64,000 bases of DNA from Stichopus chloronotus (lineage: Eukaryota > Echinodermata > Holothuroidea > Aspidochirotida > Stichopodidae): positions 17,739,009 through 17,803,008 of the forward strand of contig CM037838.1 of the NCBI GenBank assembly GCA_021234535.1, written 5' to 3'. Made by a program: the position numbers and the translations under genes. This document shows positions 38,553-51,600 of the stretch, piece after piece (the first letter of the stretch is position 1; the number at the start of each line of letters is the position of its first letter). The notes beneath the pieces were generated by a model that was not told the DNA's origin, did no database searches, and was given only the letters and a program-made list of their open reading frames with translations.

Positions 38553-39428
38553 GATTGAGTCAACATTTACTGTCAAGAACTTTGAAGGTCTTGCTTACTT
38601 CCAAAGTTACAGTCACACCACATTAGTTAGTATTTTGTTGGCGTGTTCATGGTACAGTTTCATTTCTTTCAGCAAAAGATCACAGTGCTCATTTGGGATC
38701 TTTTTGTTCAAAGAAAGTGATTAATGATATACAATACAATGTGCCACTCAAAATATTGACTAGTTTAGATGGAGAGCGGTTTAAGAGGTTTTGTAGTTTT
38801 GCTTAAGGTTAAATTTCATGAAAATTTGACAGATGTTGGGGTGTTGTTAGGATGCATGCTTACGACAAAAGTATTTACATTTAAAAAAGTAGCTCAAAAC
38901 ATAACAAAATTCTTAGTTGATATTTGTTTAGAAAGCTTGTGCCAAAGCAACTTCAATAAAGAAACATGTTTTAAATGTTCGGCTCTGGCGTCACTAATAC
39001 ATACATTTAAACATTTTGAACATCTCAAGTAAAAACCAAATAGGCCTATGCGTAAATCAAACCCTTTGTTTTAATAGTATCGCACAAGCATTTCAACAAA
39101 TAACACTATTCAACCAATCACTTGACCCTGTAATGTATTTGTGTTCTATTTTCGTGACTTAAGTACAAGTAAGATACAAACACTTGACCATATTGCATAT
39201 TTTAGACGTCACTAAATATTTTTTGATATTTAGTTTATAACAAACATGTTTGTTAAAATTAATTATCAGACACAATCAAATACACGGAAGTGCAGATACA
39301 TGTGAAAAAAAAAATCGAAGTTACCGATGAACAAACTCTGCCTTTGAGATTGCTAGGCTGCGGTACTGTTTGTCGTTTCGTCAGACTGTTTATCGAAAAA
39401 GGGTTTCGGTAAACAGTATTTTAGAAGG

Positions 39429-39436
39429 TATAAATA
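39429..39436 (+). promoter_or_regulatory. TATA box of gene D
   Basis: TATAAATA begins 121 bp before the ATG, inside the block AGTATTTTAGAAGGTATAAA. That block is identical in E and nearly identical in F (AATATTTTAGAAGATATAAA). Transcription is expected to start about 30 bp downstream. Confidence 0.75.
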
Positions 39437-39549
39437 AATGTGCAAGAGACCTTTGCATTGGCGCAGTCTCGTTGAACTGTTCGATTTATTCCACTGAGAT
39501 CTTACGACGACAGAAATACTCGGAGGTAGTCTCAGTATTTTCAAACATC

Positions 39550-42500
39550 ATGAAGTATTTTGCAGCCACCGTCGTCGTTATCATCGGGGCTGTGATTGGC
39601 CTGAGTCTCGCTAAGAAGGGACGACACCGACACAGATCCAGTAGCGAAGACATGGAACAAGACTCGGAGGAAATGTTCCAAAATAAACACGCTTTTGAAA
39701 ATTTTGAAAGACAGGTTTCGAATACTCCCCAGCCTATGCCTGAGGGGATGAGGGGTCCCGGTGACCAACCAGAACACGGCCCGTGTTACAAGAGTGAGTA
39801 TCGTATCATCAATACATGCCTGATAACAATATTTTTCATGATGCAATTTCATGCCATTCACGTGTATAATTTTGGCATTACAAAGTGTTCACTTTAAGGT
39901 GTTTTGGAACAAGAAACGGTTTATAGTAACTTCCTTCTTCTTCAAAGTTTACAAAAAAGAAAAAAAATAACTGAACGTTGTCGCGTACTTTGAAGCGGGC
40001 CCCCTTTAGTTTCATTTACTTCACTAACTTTATATAGGCGAGTTACCTCAACTGTTTAACAAATTAAAGCGTTATTTATCGTATTCACAACCCTAAAAGG
40101 CAACTGAACATTACCATATAAACTAAATTGGGATAAAAAAAGTTGTAAATGAGACAGTAAAATGAAATAAATGAAAACATTATGTGACTTCCCTTCCTAA
40201 CGGGACATGACTACCATCGTGGGGCCTTGGAAAGAGAACTATTTCCGGCGATGTAAGAGGTGATTTTATCCGCCAAAATTTTCTGGTAAGGTACGTTTCT
40301 ATCTATGGTGGCATTCCGCTTAGTCTCCCACAATTCTCATCCTATAGGAAGAAAAATCTTTGTGAACCACGGTATTACAGGGATACCATATTTCCGTATC
40401 ACACTGTGACTTCACCCCACCCCCTATCTCTTTGGAAAAAAATATTGTGTCGCCAGTGCAATTGAAGCTGAGACTAAGATGTCCTGCAATTTTGTTCCAA
40501 AACTGAAAATTCGGGCAAAAATAATAACTGCACTTCCTCAGAAATATTGTTCACAGTACCCGTATAAATATGCATTACAAAATTTTAATCTTTTAAATTT
40601 TTAATTTTAGTCTTAATGCTGCAGGTTAAGTTACTCAGCTGGCAGATCCATTCAGAAAGCCAGTTACACCGATGTTTGCTGATGTCAAGATAATTCACAA
40701 TTTTTCGAAGGAAAATAGTCTTTCCATTAAATTGATCAGGGAGTAGGTTAAATCAAATTTTGTTGTGGTAAGAGATTTTGCACATTTCTGCTCAAACATC
40801 TACCACCGTTTTATATGTGTGTTAGACATTTCGCAGCAATGTTAAAATCTCCCCTACCCCTCGTGTCCCTCCTATAAATCGTGTGTCTTGTACACTATTT
40901 TTATTTTTTTTAGAGAAAATATATTTGTAAGTAACATATGGATGTGGATTAGTGTATTTGAAATTTTTATACATTGCAATTTATTCCTGCCTGAAACGAT
41001 GGCAGCATTTTCTACTCATATTTTATCATTTTTTAATACATTGAGAAAGTCGGCACCTAAATCGGTTATCTATGTATTGAAATTTAGGATAGCAGCAGAT
41101 GTACGTGCTATATGTTTGAATATCCTTGTCTAGTGCATATTCTGTTCACACTTACATGTCACATTGAAATAGGAAGGTTGGCGATGCAACTGAAACACAC
41201 TGTCTCACGAGACATATCCGCAGGACTGTCTACTCTTCGTCACGATATATCAGCTTGATCTTCATATCACTATGTTCACACATCACTGACCTCTTTCATT
41301 CTCACTGATGTTTTGTTTCAGCTTACCGCTCTTGTGCCAACCCCGGAGAGTCGCTTCCTTACGATGGGAATGAACCGTGCTTCTTTTGCAAATGTGGCAG
41401 GAACAAACGTAAATTTTGTTGCAGAGCGTGAGTAGTACCCACATAGAGAAAGTTCAATGGACGTTTTTAAGCTTTTACCTGAAGCAAAAGTCTTTGTCTG
41501 TTTCAACCAACACAGTCCCAGCAAATGAATTATCAAGAGCTAATGCATAGAGATCAACCGACGCTCGGATCTACGATCGTACCGTACCGATGTTACCACT
41601 GTCGGTGAAACAATCGATATTAGGTAACAATTTGTCAATTCACTGATGCCAACTGAGATGCTCAGCAAACCTGAACATGTATTTCTTTTTGACAGAGAAA
41701 CTTTATAGGCCTGATTCTTGCACTATTTTAAGAATAGGGAAATAAATAAACGTGTTTCGCTTCTTAAAACATAAGGAGTTCTTTTGAATGTGTCAACAGG
41801 GGGCTTTGGTCATTCACTCTTTTTTACTATATACAAAATATGCGATGGATTTGAAATTGGAAAAGCTTGACTTAAAAAGAAAATCATAACTTGATACTTG
41901 AAGCGCACCGGACGTGGGTGGATGTTCAAAATTCTATAAAGCTGATAGTCTATGCATGCGAAAGCATGGCCCACGGTCATGTAAGGAATGTTGGTTTGCG
42001 ACGTGAATTAATCCATAGGATTTGATAGCGAAAGCCTCTGATCGAATCAGATATTTGTCGACGTTCTGATAAAAACATCAGCAGCGGACAAGCCACATGA
42101 GTTAATCCTTATCACTGCAGCACATTCAGTACTGTCTATGTAGTAAAATACCCATTAAAAATCGCTTCCGGCAACTGTAATACTACCCAAAGGCAAATGC
42201 AGGGAGGAATGAGGGGGGGGGGGGGAGTTTACTGTAGTAGATGGTTGAGTATGTGGCACTACATTACATTTGCTGGGATTGACATTACATTTTGCTGGGA
42301 TGCTCTTCCTTTGCGATTGTAACATAAGTGTATAGAAGATTTTCCATGACTGTTGCTGTGTCAAATTTAGCTGGAGGGTTCTAACAGTTCTCTAGCCGCT
42401 TAACAATTCGATTGTAGCCTACAGCTCAATGTATGTGCGAATATAGAGTGGAATTATACAAGTGTGCAGCTAGCATGCACAGAGATATGTGATAGGCCTA

Positions 42501-43664
42501 CACGGAATTATTATGTATGTATGTATACCGTTGCGAGTAATTAGCTGGCAAACCATAAAAATATATATGCTTTGGGTCATTTGCTGGCAACCCATAGAAA
42601 TAGATACTAGAACTAGAGCGACGTCAAAACTTACTACTCATAAACTGAACAGATGAAATTAATGTTCGGAATTAATTATTGGTGGCGCCCTTGCCTGTGA
42701 GACAAACGACTACATCTTTGGAGACAACAGAAGTAAATGCAACTGCTTGACAATTTGTAAATAGACTATAACTACGTTCTAACGTTACGCTTCCGTCTTT
42801 GCGACTTACATTATTCTATATATAGTTTCTGTTAGATTGGTGTTACGCGGTGTCATCAGAACTCATTTAGCCATACAGAATTTGGAATTTCACTAACTGA
42901 TTGATGACGTCATTCTGTTTTATATATTTCTGTGTTGCAAACCAGGAAATAACTTCCAAAATCAAACAGGTCTTATTAAGTCACAGTGTATCCCGAAAAT
43001 TTCGTTCTCGTCAATATGTTTCCCTCAACACACTGAGCTCAATTGTGGATCCAATCACCCAATTTCTGAAAAAAAAAAAAAAAAACATTGAGCGAAATTA
43101 CTGCCTCCTCTAGGTATTGTCATCGAAGACTTGGCAGTACAATAAGTAAAACTTGTAACAAGAACGAATGGAGAGCCATAGTGTAACGTTGGAACTGCAG
43201 CGTAATGATGAAATAGGTGTTGTCAAAAGTGTTTCAGATGTTGACAAAAAAAATGAAAAAGGAATTATTTTCAAACTCACATGAGAAAAAGAAAATATCA
43301 TATTTAGACATGATTAAACTCCCCCGGCACGTGTAGCAGCAATAAAATTAGAAGTAAAAGTAAAAGGAAATACAGTACTTTCGACAGTGTCTCGAGAATG
43401 GTCAAGAATAAATCTCTTTTATTTTCAAAGGACACAATCGGTTCGTGATATATTTCTTAACCTTTGTTGTAATAACAATCGGAACAATTACCTCCTTTCT
43501 TTACTCATTTCAGAAAACCCCGTCCCATCGTGAGAAATCCTCACTCGTGTCAAGTAAGACTCGACACTGACAAATGCGTCTACAAACGGAGTCATAAATG
43601 CAAGAAAGCCTGCAAAGTGATAGGATGGTACAATTGGCGTCATTACAGGACCGGATGGAACTGA
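39550..43664 (+). CDS. PSP94-like: Secreted PSP94-like peptide with acidic linker, gene D (166 aa)
   Basis: Exons are 39550-39793, 41322-41427 and 43514-43664 (phases 1 and 2), joining to 167 codons including TGA. Residues 1-21 are a signal peptide ending GLSLA. A short basic KKGRHRHR stretch follows, then a Glu/Asp-rich linker (residues 33-54) and a Pro-rich hinge to DQPEHGPCY (Cys79). The domain has Cys79, 86, 101, 104, 106, 114, 115, 129, 138, 146 and 150, with CFFCKC, FCC, CVY and ACKVIGW. Its second half is strongly basic (KRSHKCKKACK). The conserved tryptophan after the last cysteine matches the SVSEW end of MSMB. The frame is open for 60 codons upstream of this ATG, but the TATA box lies inside that stretch, so the start is the ATG in the AACATCATGAAG context shared with E and F. 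An AATAAA lies at 43932-43937. Confidence 0.92.
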
Positions 43665-43931
43665 CCGGACCCACCTAGACCACCTTATACAGTGTCCTTG
43701 TGTCCTTGATCGATGTAAACTTCAATATCGTTACATATTTGGTAACGGCTTTTTTCTTCTTCTAATTTGACTTCGAATATGTGTCTGCCATGTCTCTCCC
43801 GGTGATATCATTGAAACAATGCAGGATGTCTGCAGAGTCCGCCGAACCGAAAAAAACGTGATTTTATTGAAAAGAAATGAAATATGCCATCGTCCAAGGG
43901 TCGATAAGGAGTACAAAGTCATTAGTATGAG

Positions 43932-43937
43932 AATAAA
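43932..43937 (+). promoter_or_regulatory. Candidate polyadenylation signal of gene D
   Basis: AATAAA lies about 270 bp after the stop. The aligned position in gene E reads CATAAA, downstream of an inserted element. Confidence 0.45.
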
Positions 43938-45436
43938 TCTGGCATGGAGTTTGTAGAAGAAGCCTAAAGGTTTGGAAATGGGACATAAACTGTGCATCAT
44001 TTCACTGAAAAAAAAAGAGAGTACGAAAGAAGCTTTTAAATAACTAAAACTGTCATTCTTTAACAGGAATATACTAGCAAAGAAATACTTGTTGTGTTTG
44101 TATTTTGTACTTTTCGTCTCCTTTTGATTCTTGCTTTTAAATGGTTGGAACTTAAGGGGCGTACTACAGTCCTGTTGCACATTACCGAATCGACTTAGTG
44201 CACATTTTCATTCTTTGAGTCCGTTCAAACCATATGAAATGTGCGAGGACGTAATTTGCAACTTGAACGTCTCCCAAACCGCCATTAAGATCATCATGGT
44301 CAACCGTTAATGTAACCAACGGACACCACCAAAAACCCTGCTTACATGAATAGATAAGTAACGAACAAACTGCGGGAAATATTTTGGCAGCAATCGGTGG
44401 TACGTAGAGGAGAGGAGGAAGAAAGAGTATCAAATAACCCTCACCACTAAACTGCTCATGGATACTTAACTTTCCGCCTGTTATATTGTTAGCTATTCAT
44501 TTAAGGTATTCCCAATATTTGGTCCAAAAAAAAAAAAAAATCCCGATTAGCGTCTTTATCTATATTTAGAAGAAGGGGGGGGGGTTAAGATTTCTCGTAT
44601 CCAGATTTACCACCTCCTATGTCATGCCAGCTTGCAATGCAAGCTGCAGGGAAGCATGCAGATCATACGAGGTGCACGATGATATTACATGCTTACAAAG
44701 CTGTGAAAAAAAAGAATGAAAACTGATGGTACTGGGTTGACCACTGCTGCTGTAACAAAGCGACACAGATCTCTATCCTTTATCCTTAAAGGTACTATGA
44801 TACTAAATAAACAAGCATGTCTGCCCACTCCCATTGAAATCTTTGAAACAAATTGATAAAAATCTCTCATATGTTACCAATGTTACCAATCGATGGTGGT
44901 ATTACGGGGGCCGCACAGCCTAATTACTTTTTGCCCTCCCCCCAAAAAAGAAACGTATTTAGCTATTGGATATTCATCCGAGAATGCCATTTCCGGGGAA
45001 TCTGAGAAGTGTTTTCTGCCAAACACTCTCCTGGTACGCTAAGCACCAACTTATGGGCGTTCCTCTTATATACAATATGAATGACATCATAAGATTTTGT
45101 TGTTCCTGTCGACCTTCATGGGGTCCTTTGAATTGAAATTGTTAAGTTTGTGAGGATTTATTAGGATACAGGTGTATGACAATGATTATGACTTGTTTAG
45201 TTGCAAAGTTTCGCATCAGATTGTCACGGAAACTGCAAAAATTTGGAATTTTTAACCCTGACATGTACTGGCTGGTTTGTATATATTAATAACTCACTTA
45301 TTCACTAATGTCCCTTTGTTTGTAACGCATGGAGATCCTCACAGTTTGACTATATACCATTAGCATGCCTAAGGAAACATGTCAGGTTCCAGGAAATTTG
45401 GTAAGAATGTGCCCAGAAAAGACGTTTCCCATATAG

Positions 45437-45668
45437 GCGAATCCATATGAGGCCCATATGGTTTTGCACCCAAGATCTGTAAGAGGGCCATATGGAACTG
45501 CCCTGACAACAATATGATTCATAATGGATAGTCATGGTGTCCATACGGGACAATTGCACACGTGGACCCCAGAACTGTCCTATATGGGTCAAATGGGTTA
45601 TGTGGGTTGACCTACGTCTGATCTTTACAGATCCTGGGTTCAAAGACAAATGGACTCCATATGTTCGT
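45437..45668. mobile_element. Short inverted-repeat (fold-back-like) element
   Basis: The left arm (from about 45447) reads ATATGAGGCCCATATGG and then CACCCAAGATCTGTAAGAG. The right arm read in reverse gives CATATGGAGTCCATTTGTC and then AACCCAGGATCTGTAAAGA. Repeats of CCATATGG/ATATGGG type pervade both arms. Boundaries are approximate and nothing is coded. Confidence 0.55.
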
Positions 45669-46075
45669 GGGTATGGGGTTCGCCCACGTAAAGGGGCCCA
45701 TGTTGGAATGTTACCTGGGTTAAGGTTGTTTTAAAGGTTAGCGCAAGGTGATTAAATAATGTTCTAGATAGAAACAAACGAAGTTATTAGTATTTTCCAT
45801 AAATTATGATTTTACTCATTAATTAAGAAACTGCAGATATGAAGTGTTTATTTCAAGGCAAAGTACACGCCGCTTGGAATACCCGGTAAGTGGTTTTTCT
45901 GGTCATTTGGAGGGGTTTGTGAAGCCAACATATTTTTAACCTACAGGCAAACTTATAGTAGAGCTCCGCTTAGATAGTCAGGAAATCAAGAACGACCACA
46001 CTGCTGAAAGTTCTAGACACTCGCCTGATACGTCCTATCATAGACGCATGGCAATATGTGAACTCTCCCTCCCTC

Positions 46076-46236
46076 ACCAGGCGATGAGGAGTACCTCCTT
46101 TAGTCAATTCTGTTATGTTGAAAATGGGCCGGTGAAGTGCCATTTTCGTCGATCTGGCTGTCGGAAATTTCTCTCACGCTACGCGCCAACTGATGGTGGC
46201 GTCCCCTTGCAGCCTCACGTAGTATCAAAGCTATAG
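46076..46236 (+). pseudogene. Isolated exon-3-like relic of the PSP94-like family
   Basis: After a long pyrimidine tract (CTCTCCCTCCCTCACCAG) the frame reads QFCYVENGPVKCHFRRSGCR. The spacing C-x8-C-x-aromatic-x-RS-x-C-R/K-R/K matches exon 3 of gene D (C-x8-C-V-Y-K-R-S..C-K-K). The last cysteine is missing (position reads Leu or Ser) and so is the GW motif. The frame ends at TAG 46234-46236. The visible AG would enter in phase 0 rather than the family's phase 2. No exon 1 or 2 lies nearby. It sits between D and E, where a decayed tandem copy is plausible. Chance resemblance cannot be excluded. Confidence 0.4.
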
Positions 46237-47779
46237 AGCTCACTGTAAAATCTTAGTCTGCCCCTGTGCATGAATCACTGACAATTTAGTGAGCACAATT
46301 TGGAGATATTGTAATTCAGACATTTGATTTGCTGAAAAAATAGTTTTCACCTGAAACATAGGAAGGGGGGGGGGGGATCAGAATTCCTAAAATATTATAT
46401 CCTAAATTTTGTCCCTCTCCTCGGTATGCATGCTCCTTCAATTATTCAATCATTCACGTTTGTCCCAACGCCTTCATGTCCTTGCTAAATAATCCTGGCT
46501 ACACTACCGTCACTATATCGTCACGTTCTAAAATTGCAAAAGAAATTCAATGTCCCCTTCACCCCTGATCACGGATTGACGCTCATGATCGGCAGAGAGC
46601 CAGGTGGTCGGAGTGTTCGAACGACCCACCCCAACTTGAGGGAGGTCCAATTTTCCAGCCCTGTCTTTGAATCGTCAGCTATGAAATATTTTTTATCATG
46701 ACAAGTTGAAGCCGAATTTCCGTTCACTTTTAGAAGGAAGATAAAACCTTTCCACTTATGTCATAAAATGCTTACAGGCCCAAACTGACCACAATATCTC
46801 ATCACCACATACATATACTATGTGGGTGATGAGCTCAAAAACGCGCATTCATGGTTATGTTATTGTGGCCGTGGATATCATTGACCTAGATACAATATAA
46901 AGCTCGGGACACACTGCCACGACAACATGCGACGTCGACCACCCACCGCGTCTGCTATGGTCGTTCCGGTGTGACCGGTTCCACGACTAGAGTTCAGTTG
47001 TGTCGTAAGCCACAGAAGAAAACTTGGTAGAGGCCATGTGGAGGTTATCAAAGATCAGTTGAATGTCAAGGTATAGACTCATAAGAAAGTTGGTAGATAG
47101 AGTCAACATTTACTGTCAAGAACTTGGAATGTCATATATAGTACGAGAGTTACAGTCGCACCACGTTAGTTAGTATTTTGTTTATGAGTTCGTAGTTTAG
47201 GTTCATTACATTCAGCAAACAACCACTGTGCTCATTGGGATCTTGTTGTTTTATAGCTTTGTTTAAGCTAAAACTTCATTAAAATTTGACAGGATTCCGT
47301 TCCTTTGTGTGAACTAGATCTGGGAACACATTACAACAATTACAACGTTTACACACAAGCAAATGAAAGAATTAATGAGGTGCTGGTAGGATGCATGCTT
47401 ACGACAAAAGTATTTACATTTGAAAACTCAAAACACAACTTAATTCCTACTTGATATTTGTTTTGAAAGCTTGTGCCAAAGCAACTTCATTAAAAAAATG
47501 CTTTGAAATGTTTGGCTCTGGCGTCACTAATATATACATTTAAACATTCTGAACATCTCAAGTAAAAACCAAATATGCGTAAATCAAACAATATCACAAG
47601 CACAAGCATTTCAATAAATAACACTATTCAAGCAATCACTTGACCCTGTTATGAATTTGCATCTCACTTTCGTGACCTAAGTACCAGCAAGATAGAAAGA
47701 CTTGACCATATGGCATATTTTAGACGTCAATAAATATTTTTTTGGATATTTAGTTTATAACAAACATGTTTGTTAAAAC

Positions 47780-48350
47780 TTAAAGTGATTGCATGTGTAC
47801 TGAAAAACCAGAAAGATAAGATTAGAAACTACTTTGAAAAGCAACGGGGTTGGCATTAAAACAGTAAAAAACAGAAATCATATTTGAAAATTAACGGTTC
47901 TTATTATAAGAGCCTGCTTGATAAATATGCAACAGTACAAGTCTCACTGGTGTATCCAAAACATACTACTCAAGTAATCTCTCCTTTGTCGGTATCGCTA
48001 ATTATTTCGTGGAAGTAAGTACTGTATTTACAAATAACCTACGAACTGATCACAACATTGCTACGTTAGTGATCCTGGGTTGTTTTGAACAACTGGATAT
48101 TCAATACTAGTATACTTTCATTGGCTTGTTCAAAGAACCATACCGTTGATTTGAATGAAAACTGTCAACCACTACATTATCGTATGCTACACTTTTTGTC
48201 GTTGTCTTAGAAGAATTTGAAATCATATGGCGGAATTAACCAACTGAGACCTATTTCTTGTCTGAATGGTGCAATTAAAAGCCGTACCAAACTTTTAGAG
48301 ATGAAATTTCAATGTGTTTACTTTTTTGCCTACACACGCAATCACTTTAA
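47780..48350. mobile_element. TTAA-flanked MITE, family 2, 5' of gene E
   Basis: 571 bp begin TTAAAGTGATTGCATGTGTA and end TACACACGCAATCACTTTAA, an almost perfect terminal inverted repeat including the TTAA. Gene D has the empty site: about 39253 reads TTAAAATTAATTATCAGACA where E has the element. There is no coding capacity. Copy 2 at 54838 has about 100 bp more internal sequence. Confidence 0.9.
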
Positions 48351-48512
48351 TTAACAGACACAATCAAATACACGGAAGTGCAGATATACACGCAAAAATC
48401 GAAGTTACCGATGAACAAAATCTGCCTTTGAGACTGCTAGGCTGTGGTACTGTTTGTCATTTCGTCAGACTGTTTATCGAAAAAGGGTTTCGGTAAACAG
48501 TATTTTAGAAGG

Positions 48513-48520
48513 TATAAATA
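48513..48520 (+). promoter_or_regulatory. TATA box of gene E
   Basis: TATAAATA begins 121 bp before the ATG, in the same block as in gene D. The MITE ends about 160 bp upstream of it, so it may have displaced distal promoter sequence but left the core intact. Confidence 0.75.
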
Positions 48521-48633
48521 AATGTGCAAGAGACCTTTGCATTGGCGCAGTCTCGTTGAACTGTTCGATTTATTCCACTGAGATCTTACGACGACAGAAA
48601 TACTGGGAGGTATCCTCGGTATTTTCAAACATC

Positions 48634-51600
48634 ATGAAGTATTTTGCAACTACTGTCATTGTTATCCTGGGGGCTGTTACTAGTCTGAGTCTCGCCCAGC
48701 AGGGACCAAACCCAAACCCAAACGAAGACCTGAACCAAGACACAGACCGACTTTTCGAAGATGAAGAAGCTGTTGAAGATTTTGAAAGAATGGTATCGAA
48801 TTCTCTCCTGCCCATGCCTCACAAATTGAACGATCCTGGTGACAAACCAGAACATGGCGTGTGTTACAAGAGTGAGTATAGTATCATAAATACATGCCTT
48901 ACAACAACTTTTTCATGCAAATTTAACTGCCATTCCGGTGTATAATTTTGACGTCGAAAATTGTTTACTTGAAGACGAACGAGAACAAGAAACGGGTTAC
49001 GTTGACTTCATTCCTCTACAAAGTTTTTAAAAGAACACAGGGGCGGTCGCGGACTTTGACGAGGGCCCCTTCAATTTCATATACGTCATTAACTTTAAAT
49101 AAGCGAGTTACCTCAACTGTTTGATAAACTAAAGCGCTATTTATCATATTCAATACCCCAAAAGGCGACTGCACGTAACCGTATGAGACAGTGGGATCAT
49201 ATTTATTGAATTGGGGCAAGCAAGTGGGAAAATGCGGCCAAATGAGACAGTCAAATGAAAAAATGATATGACTACGAAACGGGCCATGACTACCATTGCG
49301 GGCCTTGAACGGCGGTCTTCCGGCTTGGACCTCCGGCGATCTAAGAGGAGTTTTTATCCCCCAAAATTTTCGGGTGAGTTACTGTTCAAACTATGGTGGC
49401 ATTCCGCTTAGTCTCCCACAATTCTCATCTCATAGTTAAAAAAATTTAACCACTGTATTACAGGGTTACTGTATTTCTATATCACACATTAACTTCACCC
49501 CCCCCCCCCCCTTGGAAAACAATTATTGTAACGCCACTGTAATATAAGCTGACACTCAGATGTCCTACAACTTTGTTCCAAAACTGACAATGCCGGCAAA
49601 AATAATACCTGCACTTCATCAGAAATATTGATTCCAGTACTCGTATAATTATGCATTACAAAATTACTACTTTCAGAAATGTTTCAATGCTGCAGGTTAA
49701 GTGGGTCGGTAAGCCAGTTACACCGATGTTTAGTGATGTCAAGATAATTCACAACAGATTTTGCAGATTTCTGCTCACACATCTACCATCTTGCTATCTG
49801 TGTGTCAGAAATTTGACAGCAATGCTAAAATCCTCCCCCTCCCCCTTTCTGCCCTCCTGTGACACTCCTAGATCGGCCGTGTGTCTTGTACACTACGTGC
49901 TTTTTTTACAGAAAATGTATTTGTAATCAAAACATAACTGTGAATTAGTGCATTTCCAATTTTTGTACATTGTAATTTATTCCTGTCTGAAATAATAGCA
50001 GTATTTTCTACTCACGTTTTATCATTTTTGTATACATTGAGAATATCGGCACATAAATCGGCTATCTATGTATTGAAAAGTATTATTGCATCATATGTGT
50101 ACGTGCTATATGTTCGAATATCATTGTGTAGTGCATACATGCCACGGTCTATATGAAGGACAAATATTCTGTTCATACATATGTGTCACATGGAAATATG
50201 AAAGGTTGTGAATGTTACAGAAACACATTGTCTGACGAGACAAACTACATGACTGTCTGCTCTCCATCACAATATTCTCACCCGTTTGACCAAATTTGTC
50301 GCTCAATAGCATCTTCTTTTAGCTTGATAATGTGAAGGAAATCAGCTCGATCTTCATATCACGATGTCCACACACTGACCTCTTTCATTCTCACTGATGT
50401 TTTGTTTCAGCTTACCAGTTTTGCTTGTACCCCGGACAGTCCCTTCCTTACCATGGGAATAAACCGTGCTTCTTTTGCAAATGTAGCAGGAACAATCGTA
50501 AAATTTGCTGCAGAGAGTGAGTAGTACCCACATAGAGCAAGTTCTATGGACGTTTTTAAGTTTGTACCTGCATGAAGGAAAAGCTTTTGTCTGTTTCAAC
50601 CAACTAAGTATGAGCTAATGTACAGAGATCAACCGACCCTCGGATCTAACATGGTATCGTACCGATGTTACCACTGTCGGTGAAACATTGAATATTAGGC
50701 ATATTATTGCTCTTAGGATATAAGGCGATGCTCAGCAAATCTGAAACTTAATAACCTTTGCACTATTTAAGGATAGAGAAATATCCCATGTGCTTCTGAA
50801 ATATAAATAGTTCTTTTGAATTTCTAAGGGTAGCCCTTAGACATTCACTCTCCCTAACGATGAATTTGAAATTGGAAAAGCTTGACTTCAAAAGAAAACA
50901 AGAGGGCAATCCATGGAGTTGCGTATCTCATCGCCAACATGCATTGATGTAAATACAGGGCATGCACACAGGGATTTGTAATAGTTTACTTCAACCGCAT
51001 CTCACAGAGACCTAGTTCGGGGAACTGGTTGTAAAAGAGTGGAAAACATTCTTCAAGCATAAAATGGTGGTAAGCATCTCAATACCGATATCTACTATAA
51101 GGTAGCAAACTTAAGGTTATAGCATGGTGCTACTAGGCTCAAGTAACGATAACTAATGACTCAAAAGTATCTGTGCATATTACGCTACATAACACAATTA
51201 TAACATTGGGTTATTCCATGTAGGTTAGGCTTAGTGGTTAGAGTTAGGGGCAGGATGTAAGAGCATCCCTCTATGGGTATTTGCACATAAGTCTCCTATT
51301 TAACTGTGCAAGACCTGGTTCTGCTAAAATTATTGTTTGACTTAAAAATAATGTTCTCATAAAAGACATTATCCACAGGGGTCACTTCTGCTAAAGATGT
51401 TTTGGCTAAAGTTAAAAAGGTGGTGTCTATTAACCCAGAGGCTGGCTCTAAGTTTGTTACCAAACAATCATACAATTTCACCAGTTTACTATAAGAGTAA
51501 TACACTGTATCTTCATTATTGTGTTCATACGAACGGCCTTGCAAAATTTTTTGTATAATGCTTAATTAGCTCTCAACATATGGTGGAAATACAAATTTTG

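Larger units (their letters stand above)
38474..44312. repeat. Segmental duplication, copy 1 (contains gene D)
   Basis: This block aligns collinearly with 47017-55950. The match starts at AAGAAAACTTGGTAGAGGCC, runs through promoter, exons and introns, and ends shortly after GGACGTAATTTGC near 44260. This copy is 5.8 kb. It lacks the two TTAA elements and the intron-2 insertion of copy 2 but has about 220 bp extra near 42480-42720. Confidence 0.85.
44313..47016. other. Spacer between the D and E duplicated blocks
   Basis: 2.7 kb hold no complete gene. They hold a 45.4-45.7 kb inverted-repeat element, an exon-3-like relic (about 46076-46236), a weaker related copy of part of that relic at about 44981-45065 and G homopolymers near 44575 and 46366. 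Confidence 0.5.

Noticed and set aside
39370..39549. In-frame 60-codon extension upstream of the ATG of gene D, also present in E (48454-48633)
   Set aside because: The TATA box lies inside it, it has no signal peptide and gene F has no equivalent frame. The MKYF/MKHC start is used instead.
43731..44180. 149-codon minus-strand frame
   Set aside because: It overlaps the 3' flank of gene D, is Phe/Ser/Leu-rich by composition and is interrupted in the duplicate downstream of gene E.
44620..44720. Short cysteine-rich frame (ACNASCREAC...)
   Set aside because: 31 codons only. The cysteine codons arise largely from the near-palindrome AGCTTGCAATGCAAGCT, with no signal peptide or splice sites.
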